Positions 46,818 to 53,658 of a DNA stretch of 53,658 nucleotides are shown here, piece by piece; position 1 is the first letter of the stretch, and every line of letters starts with the position of its first letter. The notes beneath the pieces are model-generated. The model did no database searches. It worked only from the letters and a program-made list of their open reading frames with translations, and was not told where the DNA came from. The position numbers and the translations under genes are program-made. Source of the DNA: Acidimicrobiia bacterium (lineage in GTDB: Bacteria; Actinomycetota; Acidimicrobiia; Acidimicrobiales; Poriferisodalaceae); NCBI GenBank assembly GCA_022824805.1, contig JAJDZE010000045.1, positions 1 through 53,658 of the forward strand, written 5' to 3'.

Positions 46818-48605
46818 TTGCCTGCGACCACTCACCGTCAGCTGAACGATTGGGTCGATCATTGGGCCGGCGTGCTGCGACCCGACGCGGTCCACTGGTG
46901 CGACGGCTCACAAGCGGAGTACGAGCAGCTCTGCAGCCAGATGGTGGAATCGGGCACCCTCATCCCGCTCGATTCCGACGCACGCCCCAACAGCTACCTC
47001 GCTCGGTCCGATCCGGGCGATGTCGCCCGCGTCGAGGACCGCACGTTCATCTGCACCGAGCGCGAGCTGGACGCCGGTCCCAACAACAACTGGCGCGCAC
47101 CCGAGGACATGCGCGAGGAGCTGCTGAAGCTGTTCGACGGCTCGATGCGCGGGCGGACGATGTATGTCGTGCCGTTCTCGATGGGTCCGCTCGGCAGCCA
47201 CATCGCGCACATCGGAGTCCAGCTCACCGACTCGCCGTACGTGGCGGCCTCCATGAGGATCATGACCCGCATGGGCCAAGCCGCGCTCGACGTGCTCGGC
47301 GACGACTCTTTCGTGCCGTGCGTTCACTCGCTCGGCGCTCCGCTGGCGCCGGGCCAAGCCGATGTGCCGTGGCCGTGCGATGCCGACCGCAAATACATCG
47401 TCCACTTCCCGGAGACGCGCGAGATCTGGTCGTACGGATCCGGCTACGGCGGAAACGCACTGCTGGGCAAGAAGTGCTTCGCCCTGCGGATCGCGTCGAC
47501 GATGGCCCGAGACGAGGGCTGGCTGGCCGAGCACATGCTGATCGTGGGCGTGACGCCCCCAGACGGCGAGACGGTCTACGTGGCCGCTGCATTCCCGTCG
47601 GCCTGCGGCAAGACGAACATGGCGATGATGATCCCGACGCTGCCCGGCTGGAACGTGCGCACCATCGGCGACGACATCGCCTGGATGAAGTTCGGAGACG
47701 ACGGCCGCCTGCATGCCATCAACCCCGAGGCCGGCATCTTCGGTGTCGCTCCGGGTACCGGCGACGACACCAATCCGAACGCGCTCGGCACGATGTGGGG
47801 CAACTGCATGTTCACCAACGTGGCGCAGACGCCCGACGGCGACGTCTGGTGGGAAGGTCTCACGCCGGAGCCTCCCGAGGGCATCATCGACTGGCGCGGC
47901 GAGGAGTGGTCGGCCTCCAGCGGCACGCCCGCTGCGCACCCCAATGCCCGCTTCACGGCGCCCGCCGGGCAATGCCCCTCGATTGCGCCCGAGTGGGAGG
48001 ATCCCGCTGGCGTGCCGATCTCGGCGATCCTGTTCGGCGGCCGGCGAGCAACCACCGTTCCCCTGGTGGCGGAAGCGTTCGACTGGGAGCACGGCGTGTT
48101 CCTGGGTTCGCAGATGTCGTCGGAGAAGACCGCTGCCGCTGCGGGTGCAATCGGCGAGGTGCGGCGAGACCCGTTCGCAATGCTGCCCTTCTGCGGCTAC
48201 AACTTCGGCGACTACTTCCAGCACTGGCTCGACATCGGCGCCAAGCCGGGTACCCAGCTGCCGAAGCTGTTCTACGTGAACTGGTTCCGCAAGGACGCCG
48301 ACGGCAACTTCATCTGGCCGGGTTTCGGTGACAACGCCCGGGTGCTGAAGTGGGTGGTGGAGCGCGTTGGGGGCCTCGGAGAGGCCGTGCCGACGGCGAT
48401 CGGCTTGGTCCCGCCGCCCGAGGCGCTCGACACCGACGGCCTCGACCTGACCGATGCCGAGATCGAGACACTGCTCGGTGTCGACGAAAACGATTGGCGG
48501 GCTGAGATCGACATGATCGAGGCGCACTACCGGAACCTGGGCGAGCGCCTGCCGTCGCAGATGCGCCACCAGCTCGACCTGTTGGAAGAACGACTCGGGC
48601 TCTGA
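46818..48605 (+). CDS. pckG: GTP-dependent phosphoenolpyruvate carboxykinase
   Basis: PckG interconverts oxaloacetate and PEP using GTP; it is central to gluconeogenesis. The product has 595 residues, a normal length. The P-loop with the active cysteine is [20 protein letters not shown]. Other motifs are [58 protein letters not shown] and [15 protein letters not shown]. The start chosen is TTG at 46818, with GGAGG 5 bases ahead. The frame is open further upstream, but without conserved content. Confidence 0.97.
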   Translation: MPATTHRQLNDWVDHWAGVLRPDAVHWCDGSQAEYEQLCSQMVESGTLIPLDSDARPNSYLARSDPGDVARVEDRTFICTERELDAGPNNNWRAPEDMREELLKLFDGSMRGRTMYVVPFSMGPLGSHIAHIGVQLTDSPYVAASMRIMTRMGQAALDVLGDDSFVPCVHSLGAPLAPGQADVPWPCDADRKYIVHFPETREIWSYGSGYGGNALLGKKCFALRIASTMARDEGWLAEHMLIVGVTPPDGETVYVAAAFPSACGKTNMAMMIPTLPGWNVRTIGDDIAWMKFGDDGRLHAINPEAGIFGVAPGTGDDTNPNALGTMWGNCMFTNVAQTPDGDVWWEGLTPEPPEGIIDWRGEEWSASSGTPAAHPNARFTAPAGQCPSIAPEWEDPAGVPISAILFGGRRATTVPLVAEAFDWEHGVFLGSQMSSEKTAAAAGAIGEVRRDPFAMLPFCGYNFGDYFQHWLDIGAKPGTQLPKLFYVNWFRKDADGNFIWPGFGDNARVLKWVVERVGGLGEAVPTAIGLVPPPEALDTDGLDLTDAEIETLLGVDENDWRAEIDMIEAHYRNLGERLPSQMRHQLDLLEERLGL

Positions 48606-48650
48606 GCGGCTTGGCTGAACAGCGCACCTGCTGCGAGTGCGCCAGCTTCC

Positions 48651-49022
48651 TCAGCTTCCCAGGAACATGGCTCGGATGGCGAGCCCCATGATGAACAGCG
48701 CGCCGAGGCCGAACAGCTCGTAGCGGCGGTGTTCCAGCTGCTGACGGTACGCGTAGACGAAGAGGACGGCGACCGCGCAGCAGACCCCATAGAACACGTG
48801 GAATGCCGGGGCATCGACCGCGGCAGCCCGCATCAGGATGACGCCCGCAGTGAGCTGCACGAACACCAACACCCATGCGGCGCCGAGCAGCCACCACAGG
48901 CTGCGGTGGCGCAGCGTCTCCCAGCGCCTCGCCCCGAGCGCCCACAGCCCAGCCGCACCGTTCGACAGCACCATGGCCCAGCCGAGTGCAGTGTGGACCG
49001 TCGATGCGACCTCGGCGCCCAT
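48651..49022 (-). CDS. Small integral membrane protein (four predicted helices)
   Basis: A 123-residue protein with hydrophobic segments at about 8-28, 43-63, 73-92 and 103-120. The text includes WWLLGAAWVLVFVQLTAGVI, AFHVFYGVCCAVAVLFVYAY and LFGLGALFIMGLAIRAMFLG. His and Cys residues in the helices could hint at a metal or haem ligand, but no family was recognised. It is convergent with pckG. Confidence 0.65.
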   Translation of the reverse strand: MGAEVASTVHTALGWAMVLSNGAAGLWALGARRWETLRHRSLWWLLGAAWVLVFVQLTAGVILMRAAAVDAPAFHVFYGVCCAVAVLFVYAYRQQLEHRRYELFGLGALFIMGLAIRAMFLGS

Positions 49023-49073
49023 TGATTCAGGACGTTGCCCGTTGGGCCTGGCCGCCGTGCACGGCGCCTGGCT

Positions 49074-49517
49074 TCATCGCTCTTGCGGCGAGACGTGCTG
49101 GGTGAACAGGTGGATGAACATCAGCAGGTTCTGGGCATCGCCGTGGCCATTGGCGAGGTTCAGTTCGCCGGGACGGCGTGCTTCGGTGTCGCTGAGCTTC
49201 ATGACGTCGAGCGCTCGCAGCAACCCCACCGGGGCGCCGGCCGAGACCAACTCGCCGATGTCGCGCACGATGTGGCGGCCCCGAAGCCCCTGAGACTGGA
49301 TGAGGCTGCGCAGCAGCAGGCGGGCCAGCGCGCATGCGCTCGCCGGGGACACATCGGCCACGGCCACAGCTTCGGCGTACAGCGGCACAAGCTTGCGATC
49401 GAGCCCCGGAGGTGCGTCGCTCGGCTCTCGGCCCTCCTGCTCGCCGGCGCTGGCCGGTCCCGCAGCGTCGGCGCCATCTGAGAATGCGCTCAAGGCAGGA
49501 CCTTCTCGTTGCGTCAC
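49074..49517 (-). CDS. Hypothetical protein, DUF4145-like
   Basis: A 147-residue protein. After a disordered first 40 residues it has a helical region (DVSPASACALARLLLRSLIQ, RHIVRDIGELVSAGAPVGLL, DAQNLLMFIHLFTQ) whose layout resembles DUF4145. The match is by eye only, and the typical GN/H motif is not evident (HGDAQ could replace it). Function unknown. It lies between a small membrane protein and a racemase, all on the minus strand. Confidence 0.5.
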   Translation of the reverse strand: MTQREGPALSAFSDGADAAGPASAGEQEGREPSDAPPGLDRKLVPLYAEAVAVADVSPASACALARLLLRSLIQSQGLRGRHIVRDIGELVSAGAPVGLLRALDVMKLSDTEARRPGELNLANGHGDAQNLLMFIHLFTQHVSPQER

Positions 49518-49590
49518 CTGCTATTTCCCGCTCTTGTTCGCTCCGCCCACGGGCCGCTCGGGCCACGGCTTCGCCATCCGGCTCAGCCTC

Positions 49591-50742
49591 TCAGGCGACG
49601 GCACCGGTGTCGCGCAGCTTTGCGATGTCGTCGGGGTCGTAACCGGCGATGGCCAGCACGTCGTCGGTGTGCTGGCCGGGGTGCGCGGGCGGCCCCTGAA
49701 CGGCCTGGACCGTACGGCTGAAGCGAGGCGAGGGGCTCGGCTGGATCACCCCGGCCACCTCGCAGAACACCTCGCGGTGGAGGTTGTGAGGATGCTGCGG
49801 CGCCTCCTCCAGCGTCAGCACCGGCGCGAAGCACACATCGGTGGCATCCATGATCTCGCACCATTCGTCGCGCGTCTTCGACCCGAAGACCTCGGCGATC
49901 CGCCCCTTGAGCTCGGGCCATTGGCTGCGCGAATGCTGCTTGGCGAATTCGGGATCACCCTCGAGGCCGGTGAGGCGCAGCAGCTCGGCGTAGAACTGGG
50001 GCTCGATCGAGCCGACGGAGATGTAGTTGCCGTCTGCGCACTCGTACACGTCATAGAAATGACTGCCGGTGTCGAGCAGGTTGGTGCCGCGCTCGTCGTT
50101 CCAGACCCCGAGCGCCCGCATGGAATGGAACATGGCCATGAGCGTCGCGGCGCCGTCGACCATGGCTGCGTCCACCACCTGCCCTTGGCCGGAGCGCTGG
50201 GATTCGAACAGTGCACAGGCCACGCCGAACGCGAGCAGCATCCCCCCGCCGCCGAAATCGCCGACCAGATTGAGCGGCGCGATCGGCGGTTCTCCCTTGC
50301 GGCCGATGGGCTCGAGCGCGCCTGCCAGCGCGATGTAGTTGATGTCGTGCCCGGCGCCCATGTGGTACGGACCCTCCTGGCCCCAGCCGGTCATGCGGCC
50401 GTAGACGAGCTGCGGGTTGCGTGCCAGGCATTCGTCGGGACCGATGCCGAGCCGCTCCATGACGCCGGGCCGGAAGCCCTCGATGAGCGCATCGGAGTGC
50501 TCCACCAGGCGCAGCAAGGCCTCGACCCCGTCGGGGTTCTTGAGATCGAGGCCGATGGAGGCACGCCCGCGGGCCAGCACATCGATCGGCCGGCTGTCGG
50601 GGTCGTGCTCTCGCACGTTGGCCGAGCGATCGACGCGGATGACCTCCGCCCCCATGTCCGAAAGCATCATGCCGCAGAACGGCCCGGGGCCGATGCCCTG
50701 CAACTCGATGACGCGAACGCCTGCCAGCGGTCCTGTGCCCAT
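49591..50742 (-). CDS. Alpha-methylacyl-CoA racemase (CaiB/BaiF CoA-transferase family)
   Basis: A 383-residue class III CoA-transferase-fold enzyme of the AMACR branch, which epimerises 2-methyl-branched acyl-CoAs for beta-oxidation. Motifs are LAGVRVIELQGIGPGPFCGM, MGAEVIRVDR, MTGWGQEGPYHMGAGHDINY and NLVGDFGGGGMLLAFGVA. The His of GHDINY and Asp of GDFGGG correspond to the racemase catalytic pair, which separates it from CoA-transferases. The ATG is at 50742; longer frames overlap the next gene. Confidence 0.88.
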   Translation of the reverse strand: MGTGPLAGVRVIELQGIGPGPFCGMMLSDMGAEVIRVDRSANVREHDPDSRPIDVLARGRASIGLDLKNPDGVEALLRLVEHSDALIEGFRPGVMERLGIGPDECLARNPQLVYGRMTGWGQEGPYHMGAGHDINYIALAGALEPIGRKGEPPIAPLNLVGDFGGGGMLLAFGVACALFESQRSGQGQVVDAAMVDGAATLMAMFHSMRALGVWNDERGTNLLDTGSHFYDVYECADGNYISVGSIEPQFYAELLRLTGLEGDPEFAKQHSRSQWPELKGRIAEVFGSKTRDEWCEIMDATDVCFAPVLTLEEAPQHPHNLHREVFCEVAGVIQPSPSPRFSRTVQAVQGPPAHPGQHTDDVLAIAGYDPDDIAKLRDTGAVA

Positions 50743-50791
50743 CGTCACTCCCGATCTCGTGGCTTGTTCGGCGGTTGATCCGCTGGCAACG

Positions 50792-51562
50792 CTACTGCGC
50801 GTCGGCGCGAGCTTTCCCGGCCGGACTTGCCGGCACCGGCGGCTTCCCCAGCGCTTGCGCGACGGCGTCCGCAACGCGCCGGACGGCGGCGGGCGTGCGT
50901 GTGCCCCACCAGAAGAGATCCTGCCCGTCGATGAGATGCGCGGGCCCGAACGCGGCGAGTTCGTCGAAGTGTCGGCGGTGCCACTCGTAGGGCTCAGTCG
51001 GAGCGAGGACAAGATCGATCGGCTCGCTGCGGAGGTCTTCCTCGCCCAGCGTGGGGTATGGCTCAGCCCGGTCGGCGAAGGCCACCTGCACGCCGCAGTA
51101 CTCCAGCAGGGAAACGCCGTACGTGGCGGCACCGACCGTCATGTACGGCCGTCGCCAGATCGGCACGAACACGCGCACGGGGCCTGCTCCCCCGTCGCCG
51201 CCGGAACGACGCAGCGGCGGGAGCTCCGCGCGCTCGGGCAGCGGCTCTGGCTGCCAGTCGATGCCGATGCGGCTGGCCAGCCGAGCGAGTTCCGGCGCCA
51301 CATGGTCCAGTGAGGCAATGTGCAGCGCCTCGACCTCGAGGCCGCGGGCGATCAGCGCGTCATAGTCCTCTTTGCGGTTCTCCTCGCGATCTGCGACCAC
51401 GAGATCGGGTTGCAGCTCGGCGATGGCCTCGATGTCGGGATTCTTGGTGCCGCCGACATGTTGGAGATCGGGTCGTTCGCAAAAGCGAGTGCACGCGATC
51501 GGGTCGGCACCCCAAGCAGCCAACGTCTCAGTGACGCTCGGAACGAGGCTGATGACCCGCAC
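50792..51562 (-). CDS. BtuF-like cobalamin-binding-type protein, no signal peptide
   Basis: A 256-residue helical-backbone metal/corrinoid receptor domain. The N-terminus RVISLVPSVTETLAAWGADP, then CTRFCERPDLQHVGGTKNPD and LQPDLVVADREENRKEDYDA are characteristic. It has no signal peptide or lipobox, so it is cytosolic and unlikely to be the binding protein of an ABC transporter. No permease or ATPase is nearby. Function is inferred only as ligand binding. GTG start, with TACGCT 7 bases ahead. Confidence 0.75.
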   Translation of the reverse strand: MRVISLVPSVTETLAAWGADPIACTRFCERPDLQHVGGTKNPDIEAIAELQPDLVVADREENRKEDYDALIARGLEVEALHIASLDHVAPELARLASRIGIDWQPEPLPERAELPPLRRSGGDGGAGPVRVFVPIWRRPYMTVGAATYGVSLLEYCGVQVAFADRAEPYPTLGEEDLRSEPIDLVLAPTEPYEWHRRHFDELAAFGPAHLIDGQDLFWWGTRTPAAVRRVADAVAQALGKPPVPASPAGKARADAQ

Positions 51563-51569
51563 CGGCTGC

Positions 51570-51575
51570 AGCGTA
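51570..51575 (-). promoter_or_regulatory. Putative -10 box of BtuF-like gene
   Basis: TACGCT on the minus strand, 7 bases before the GTG at 51562, suggesting a leaderless transcript; it sits back to back with the box of the helicase gene. Confidence 0.4.
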
Positions 51576-51595
51576 ATGAAGGTCCAGGTTCGGTC

Positions 51596-51601
51596 TAGGT
51601 T
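51596..51601 (+). promoter_or_regulatory. Putative -10 box of UvrD-like gene
   Basis: TAGGTT followed by 6 bases and the GTG at 51608. The intergenic space to the divergent gene is only 45 bases, too short for long leaders on both sides. Confidence 0.45.
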
Positions 51602-51607
51602 CGCCCC

Positions 51608-53482
51608 GTGAGCGATGCGGCACCCGCGACGGATCCGGGTGAGGCTCTCCCGCCCGACGACAGACTCGATGCTGCCCAACGCGCCGCAGTTCGTTCCCCA
51701 GCGGCGGCGTTGCTCGTGGAGGCCGGTCCGGGAAGCGGCAAGACCCGCGTGCTCACGCGGCGAATCGCGTGGCGAGCTGCTACCGAGTCGATGCAGCCGC
51801 GGCACGCCGTGGCAGTGACCTTCACTCGCCGCGCGGCAACCGAGCTCCGGTCGAGGCTCCGGGAACTGGACATCCACGACATGGGGCCCGTGGGCACATT
51901 TCACGCCATTGCGCTTGCGCAGGTGCGGCAGTACGACACAGACCACAGCCGGGCCGAACGGAAGATCCTGCCGAACCGAGCGGCGCTCAGCGGCGAGCTC
52001 TCGGAGTACCTCCAGCGCTCCTTCGGCCCGCGGCCGCCGGTCAACGTCGCCACAGCGCTGCGCGAGATCGACTGGGCCAAGGCGAGCGGCCTGTCGGTTG
52101 CCGACTATCGCGACGGGCCAGCGCCGCGCCGACTCGGGCCGTCCGCTGCTGAAGCTGCCGCAGCACTCTTCGGGCAGTTCGAGCGCATCAAGTCGCGCCG
52201 CCGGCTGCTCGATTTCGACGATCTGCTCGCCGAATGCACGCGACTGATGCAATCCGACGAGCACTTCTCCGCGGCTCGGCGCTGGCTGCACCGGCACTTC
52301 TTCGTCGACGAGTTCCAGGATCTCAACCGGCTGCAGTGGAACCTGCTGCAGGAGTGGATCGGAGGTCCTGAGGCGGTGCACGGCGGGACCGCCGACATCT
52401 GCGCTGTCGGCGACGCCGACCAGGCGATTTACGGATGGAACGGCGCCGACAGCCGCTACATCACCGATTTCGAACGCCACTTCGCAGGGGCGCAGGTCGT
52501 ACGGCTCAAGCTCAACTATCGCTGTCACCCATCGCTGGTCACCGCAGCACAGGCAGTGATGGAACGAGACGGCGGCCGAGAGGCACAATCGCCCGCACGA
52601 CCGTACGAGACCGGCCCCGCGCCAACCGTGACGGCGTTCGACGACGCCGCGGCAGAAGCCGTCGGCATCGCCGGGTGGATCGCCGATCGTCACGTCGGCG
52701 GCGCGCGCTGGGATTCCTTCGGCGTCCTCGCCCGCACCAACGCCCAGCTTTCCGGCATCGCCGCCGAGCTCGACGTTCGCGGCATCCCCTTTCGCCTCAG
52801 CGGGCAGCGAAGCTCGTTCCTGCGGTCGCCCGCTGCCCAGCGGGTGCTCGAGCGCCTCCGTACATCAACTGATCAGTTCTCGACTGCGGTCGCCGACATG
52901 CGAACCGACGCGCCGGATGCGGCGCCAGGCGAGCCACCCGAGCCTGTGCTCGAGCGGGTGCTCGACCTCGCCGAGGCCTATATCGCCGAGATGTCTCGTA
53001 CCTCTGGCCGCAGGACTGCCCACGGCGGCCCGACCGGAGAGGGCTTCGCAACTTGGGTCGGCTTGCTGTCGGCCAGCGACCGCGAACTCACCGCAGACCT
53101 GTTCGACAGCGACCGCTCGGGCGCTCGCTTCGATCTGCGAGACGGGGCTGTGACCCTGGCGACCTTTCATGCAGCGAAAGGCTTGCAGTGGCATCACGTC
53201 GTGATCGCTGGTGCGGAGGATGGCCTCGTACCGCTGCGCCGCGACGACCCCGAGGAACAGCGGCTGTTCTATGTGGCTGTCTCGCGGGCCGCACGCACGC
53301 TCCACTTCACTTGGGCGCGACTCCGATCGGGCCGCGGTTCCGCAGGCGAGACTCGCAGCCCCTCACCCTGGCTGGCCCAGATCGCAGCGGCCACCGCCGA
53401 GCCGCCACCGCTGTCACCAGACGACGCCGCTTCCCGGCTGTCCGCCGCTCGCGCTGCCCTCGACGCGACGCGGCAATCCTGA
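51608..53482 (+). CDS. UvrD/PcrA-family superfamily 1 helicase
   Basis: A 624-residue SF1A helicase, shorter than typical UvrD (about 720). Motifs in order are LLVEAGPGSGKTRVLTRRIA (I), AVTFTRRAATELRSRL (Ia), FVDEFQDLNRLQWNLL (II), AVGDADQAIYGWNGADSRYI (III), LKLNYRCHPSLV (IV), VTLATFHAAKGLQWHHVVIA (V) and EEQRLFYVAVSRAARTLHF (VI). The end is disordered, without an HRDC domain or Cys cluster, so it differs from full-length mycobacterial UvrD2 although the motifs are similar. Role: repair or restart of DNA unwinding. Confidence 0.92.
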   Translation: MSDAAPATDPGEALPPDDRLDAAQRAAVRSPAAALLVEAGPGSGKTRVLTRRIAWRAATESMQPRHAVAVTFTRRAATELRSRLRELDIHDMGPVGTFHAIALAQVRQYDTDHSRAERKILPNRAALSGELSEYLQRSFGPRPPVNVATALREIDWAKASGLSVADYRDGPAPRRLGPSAAEAAAALFGQFERIKSRRRLLDFDDLLAECTRLMQSDEHFSAARRWLHRHFFVDEFQDLNRLQWNLLQEWIGGPEAVHGGTADICAVGDADQAIYGWNGADSRYITDFERHFAGAQVVRLKLNYRCHPSLVTAAQAVMERDGGREAQSPARPYETGPAPTVTAFDDAAAEAVGIAGWIADRHVGGARWDSFGVLARTNAQLSGIAAELDVRGIPFRLSGQRSSFLRSPAAQRVLERLRTSTDQFSTAVADMRTDAPDAAPGEPPEPVLERVLDLAEAYIAEMSRTSGRRTAHGGPTGEGFATWVGLLSASDRELTADLFDSDRSGARFDLRDGAVTLATFHAAKGLQWHHVVIAGAEDGLVPLRRDDPEEQRLFYVAVSRAARTLHFTWARLRSGRGSAGETRSPSPWLAQIAAATAEPPPLSPDDAASRLSAARAALDATRQS

Positions 53483-53564
53483 GGCCAAGCGACGCCGCAT
53501 CGCTCTGCCCTCGCAGGATGCGATTCAGCAGCGTGGAGCGCCGCTTGCCTCACACGGCTTGTGC

Positions 53565-53658
53565 TCAGAGCGCGAGATCGGCGAATACCGGCGTGTGATC
53601 CGACGGCTTGGTGCCCTTGCGAGCGTTGCGGTCGATGAGGCAGAACTGCGTGGCCGCG
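53565..53658 (-). CDS. Exonuclease III-family nuclease, C-terminal end (cut by window edge)
   Basis: Only the last 30 or so residues are in the window: FCLIDRNARKGTKPSDHTPV followed by FADLAL and stop. The SDH(T/A)PV motif carries the catalytic Asp-His pair of exonuclease III/AP endonucleases. Probably xthA-like. It is convergent with the helicase gene across 82 bases that hold no clear terminator. Confidence 0.75.
   Translation of the reverse strand, partial: AATQFCLIDRNARKGTKPSDHTPVFADLAL

Noticed and set aside
46378..46911. Longer fakA frame starting at 46911
   Set aside because: It would run antisense through the cold-shock-like gene and has no conserved content before MGDRDAQVSVGARPRL at 46377.
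1..53658. tRNA genes, CRISPR repeats and insertion sequences
   Set aside because: No cloverleaf-like TTCGA/CCA context, regular spaced repeats or transposase motifs were seen on scanning the intergenic spaces; a covariance-model scan would be decisive.

Overview
This window is a GC-rich (roughly two-thirds G+C by eye), densely packed bacterial chromosome segment. Gene order and markers (a SepIVA/DivIVA-like gene beside coaD, a DUF222/HNH '13E12' endonuclease, GTP-dependent PEP carboxykinase, many ATGA overlaps, GTG/TTG starts, TAnnnT-type -10 boxes a few bases before start codons) point to Actinomycetota. The class Acidimicrobiia is plausible, but that is inference.

Region 1 (1-30466, almost all minus strand) is an unusually long co-directional housekeeping string. 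In transcription order it runs: zinc-ribbon gene, coaD, sepIVA-like, DUF177, rpmF, plsX, acpP, rnc, an Fpg-like gene, smc, ftsY, ffh, rpsP, khpA, rimM, trmD, rplS, yraN, comM, dprA, xerC, an M23-like gene, rpsB, tsf, pyrH, frr, cdsA, dxr, rseP, ispG, rimP, nusA and infB (cut by the window edge). The only interruption is a two-gene plus-strand insert (16085-16413). This block covers ribosome maturation and translation, SRP targeting, envelope lipid and isoprenoid synthesis and chromosome segregation.

Region 2 (about 31100-42286) is an accessory island between rsmD and recG, two genes that usually neighbour each other in actinobacteria. It contains a DUF222/HNH endonuclease, a large Eco57I/PglX-like N6-adenine methyltransferase whose 3' half is broken across several frames, an oppositely oriented SDH-type Clp-fold serine protease coupled to a 55-codon ORF, and a PLD-nuclease/SNF2-helicase fusion that abuts recG with no spacer. 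Methylase, PLD-SNF2 helicase and protease together look like an unclassified anti-phage or restriction-like cassette. The methylase break region (36035-36740) holds two sets of tandem repeats whose units each read well only in different frames, plus a C10 tract. It is the most unusual DNA in the window.

Region 3 (42287-53658) returns to chromosomal genes: recG and a FakA/DAK2 kinase gene (minus strand), a cold-shock-like small gene and pckG (plus strand), a small membrane protein, a DUF4145-like protein, an alpha-methylacyl-CoA racemase, a cobalamin-binding-type cytosolic protein, a UvrD-family helicase, and the 3' end of an exonuclease III-family gene.

No tRNA, rRNA, CRISPR array, insertion sequence or origin was seen. 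All family assignments come from reading motifs; no database search was run.
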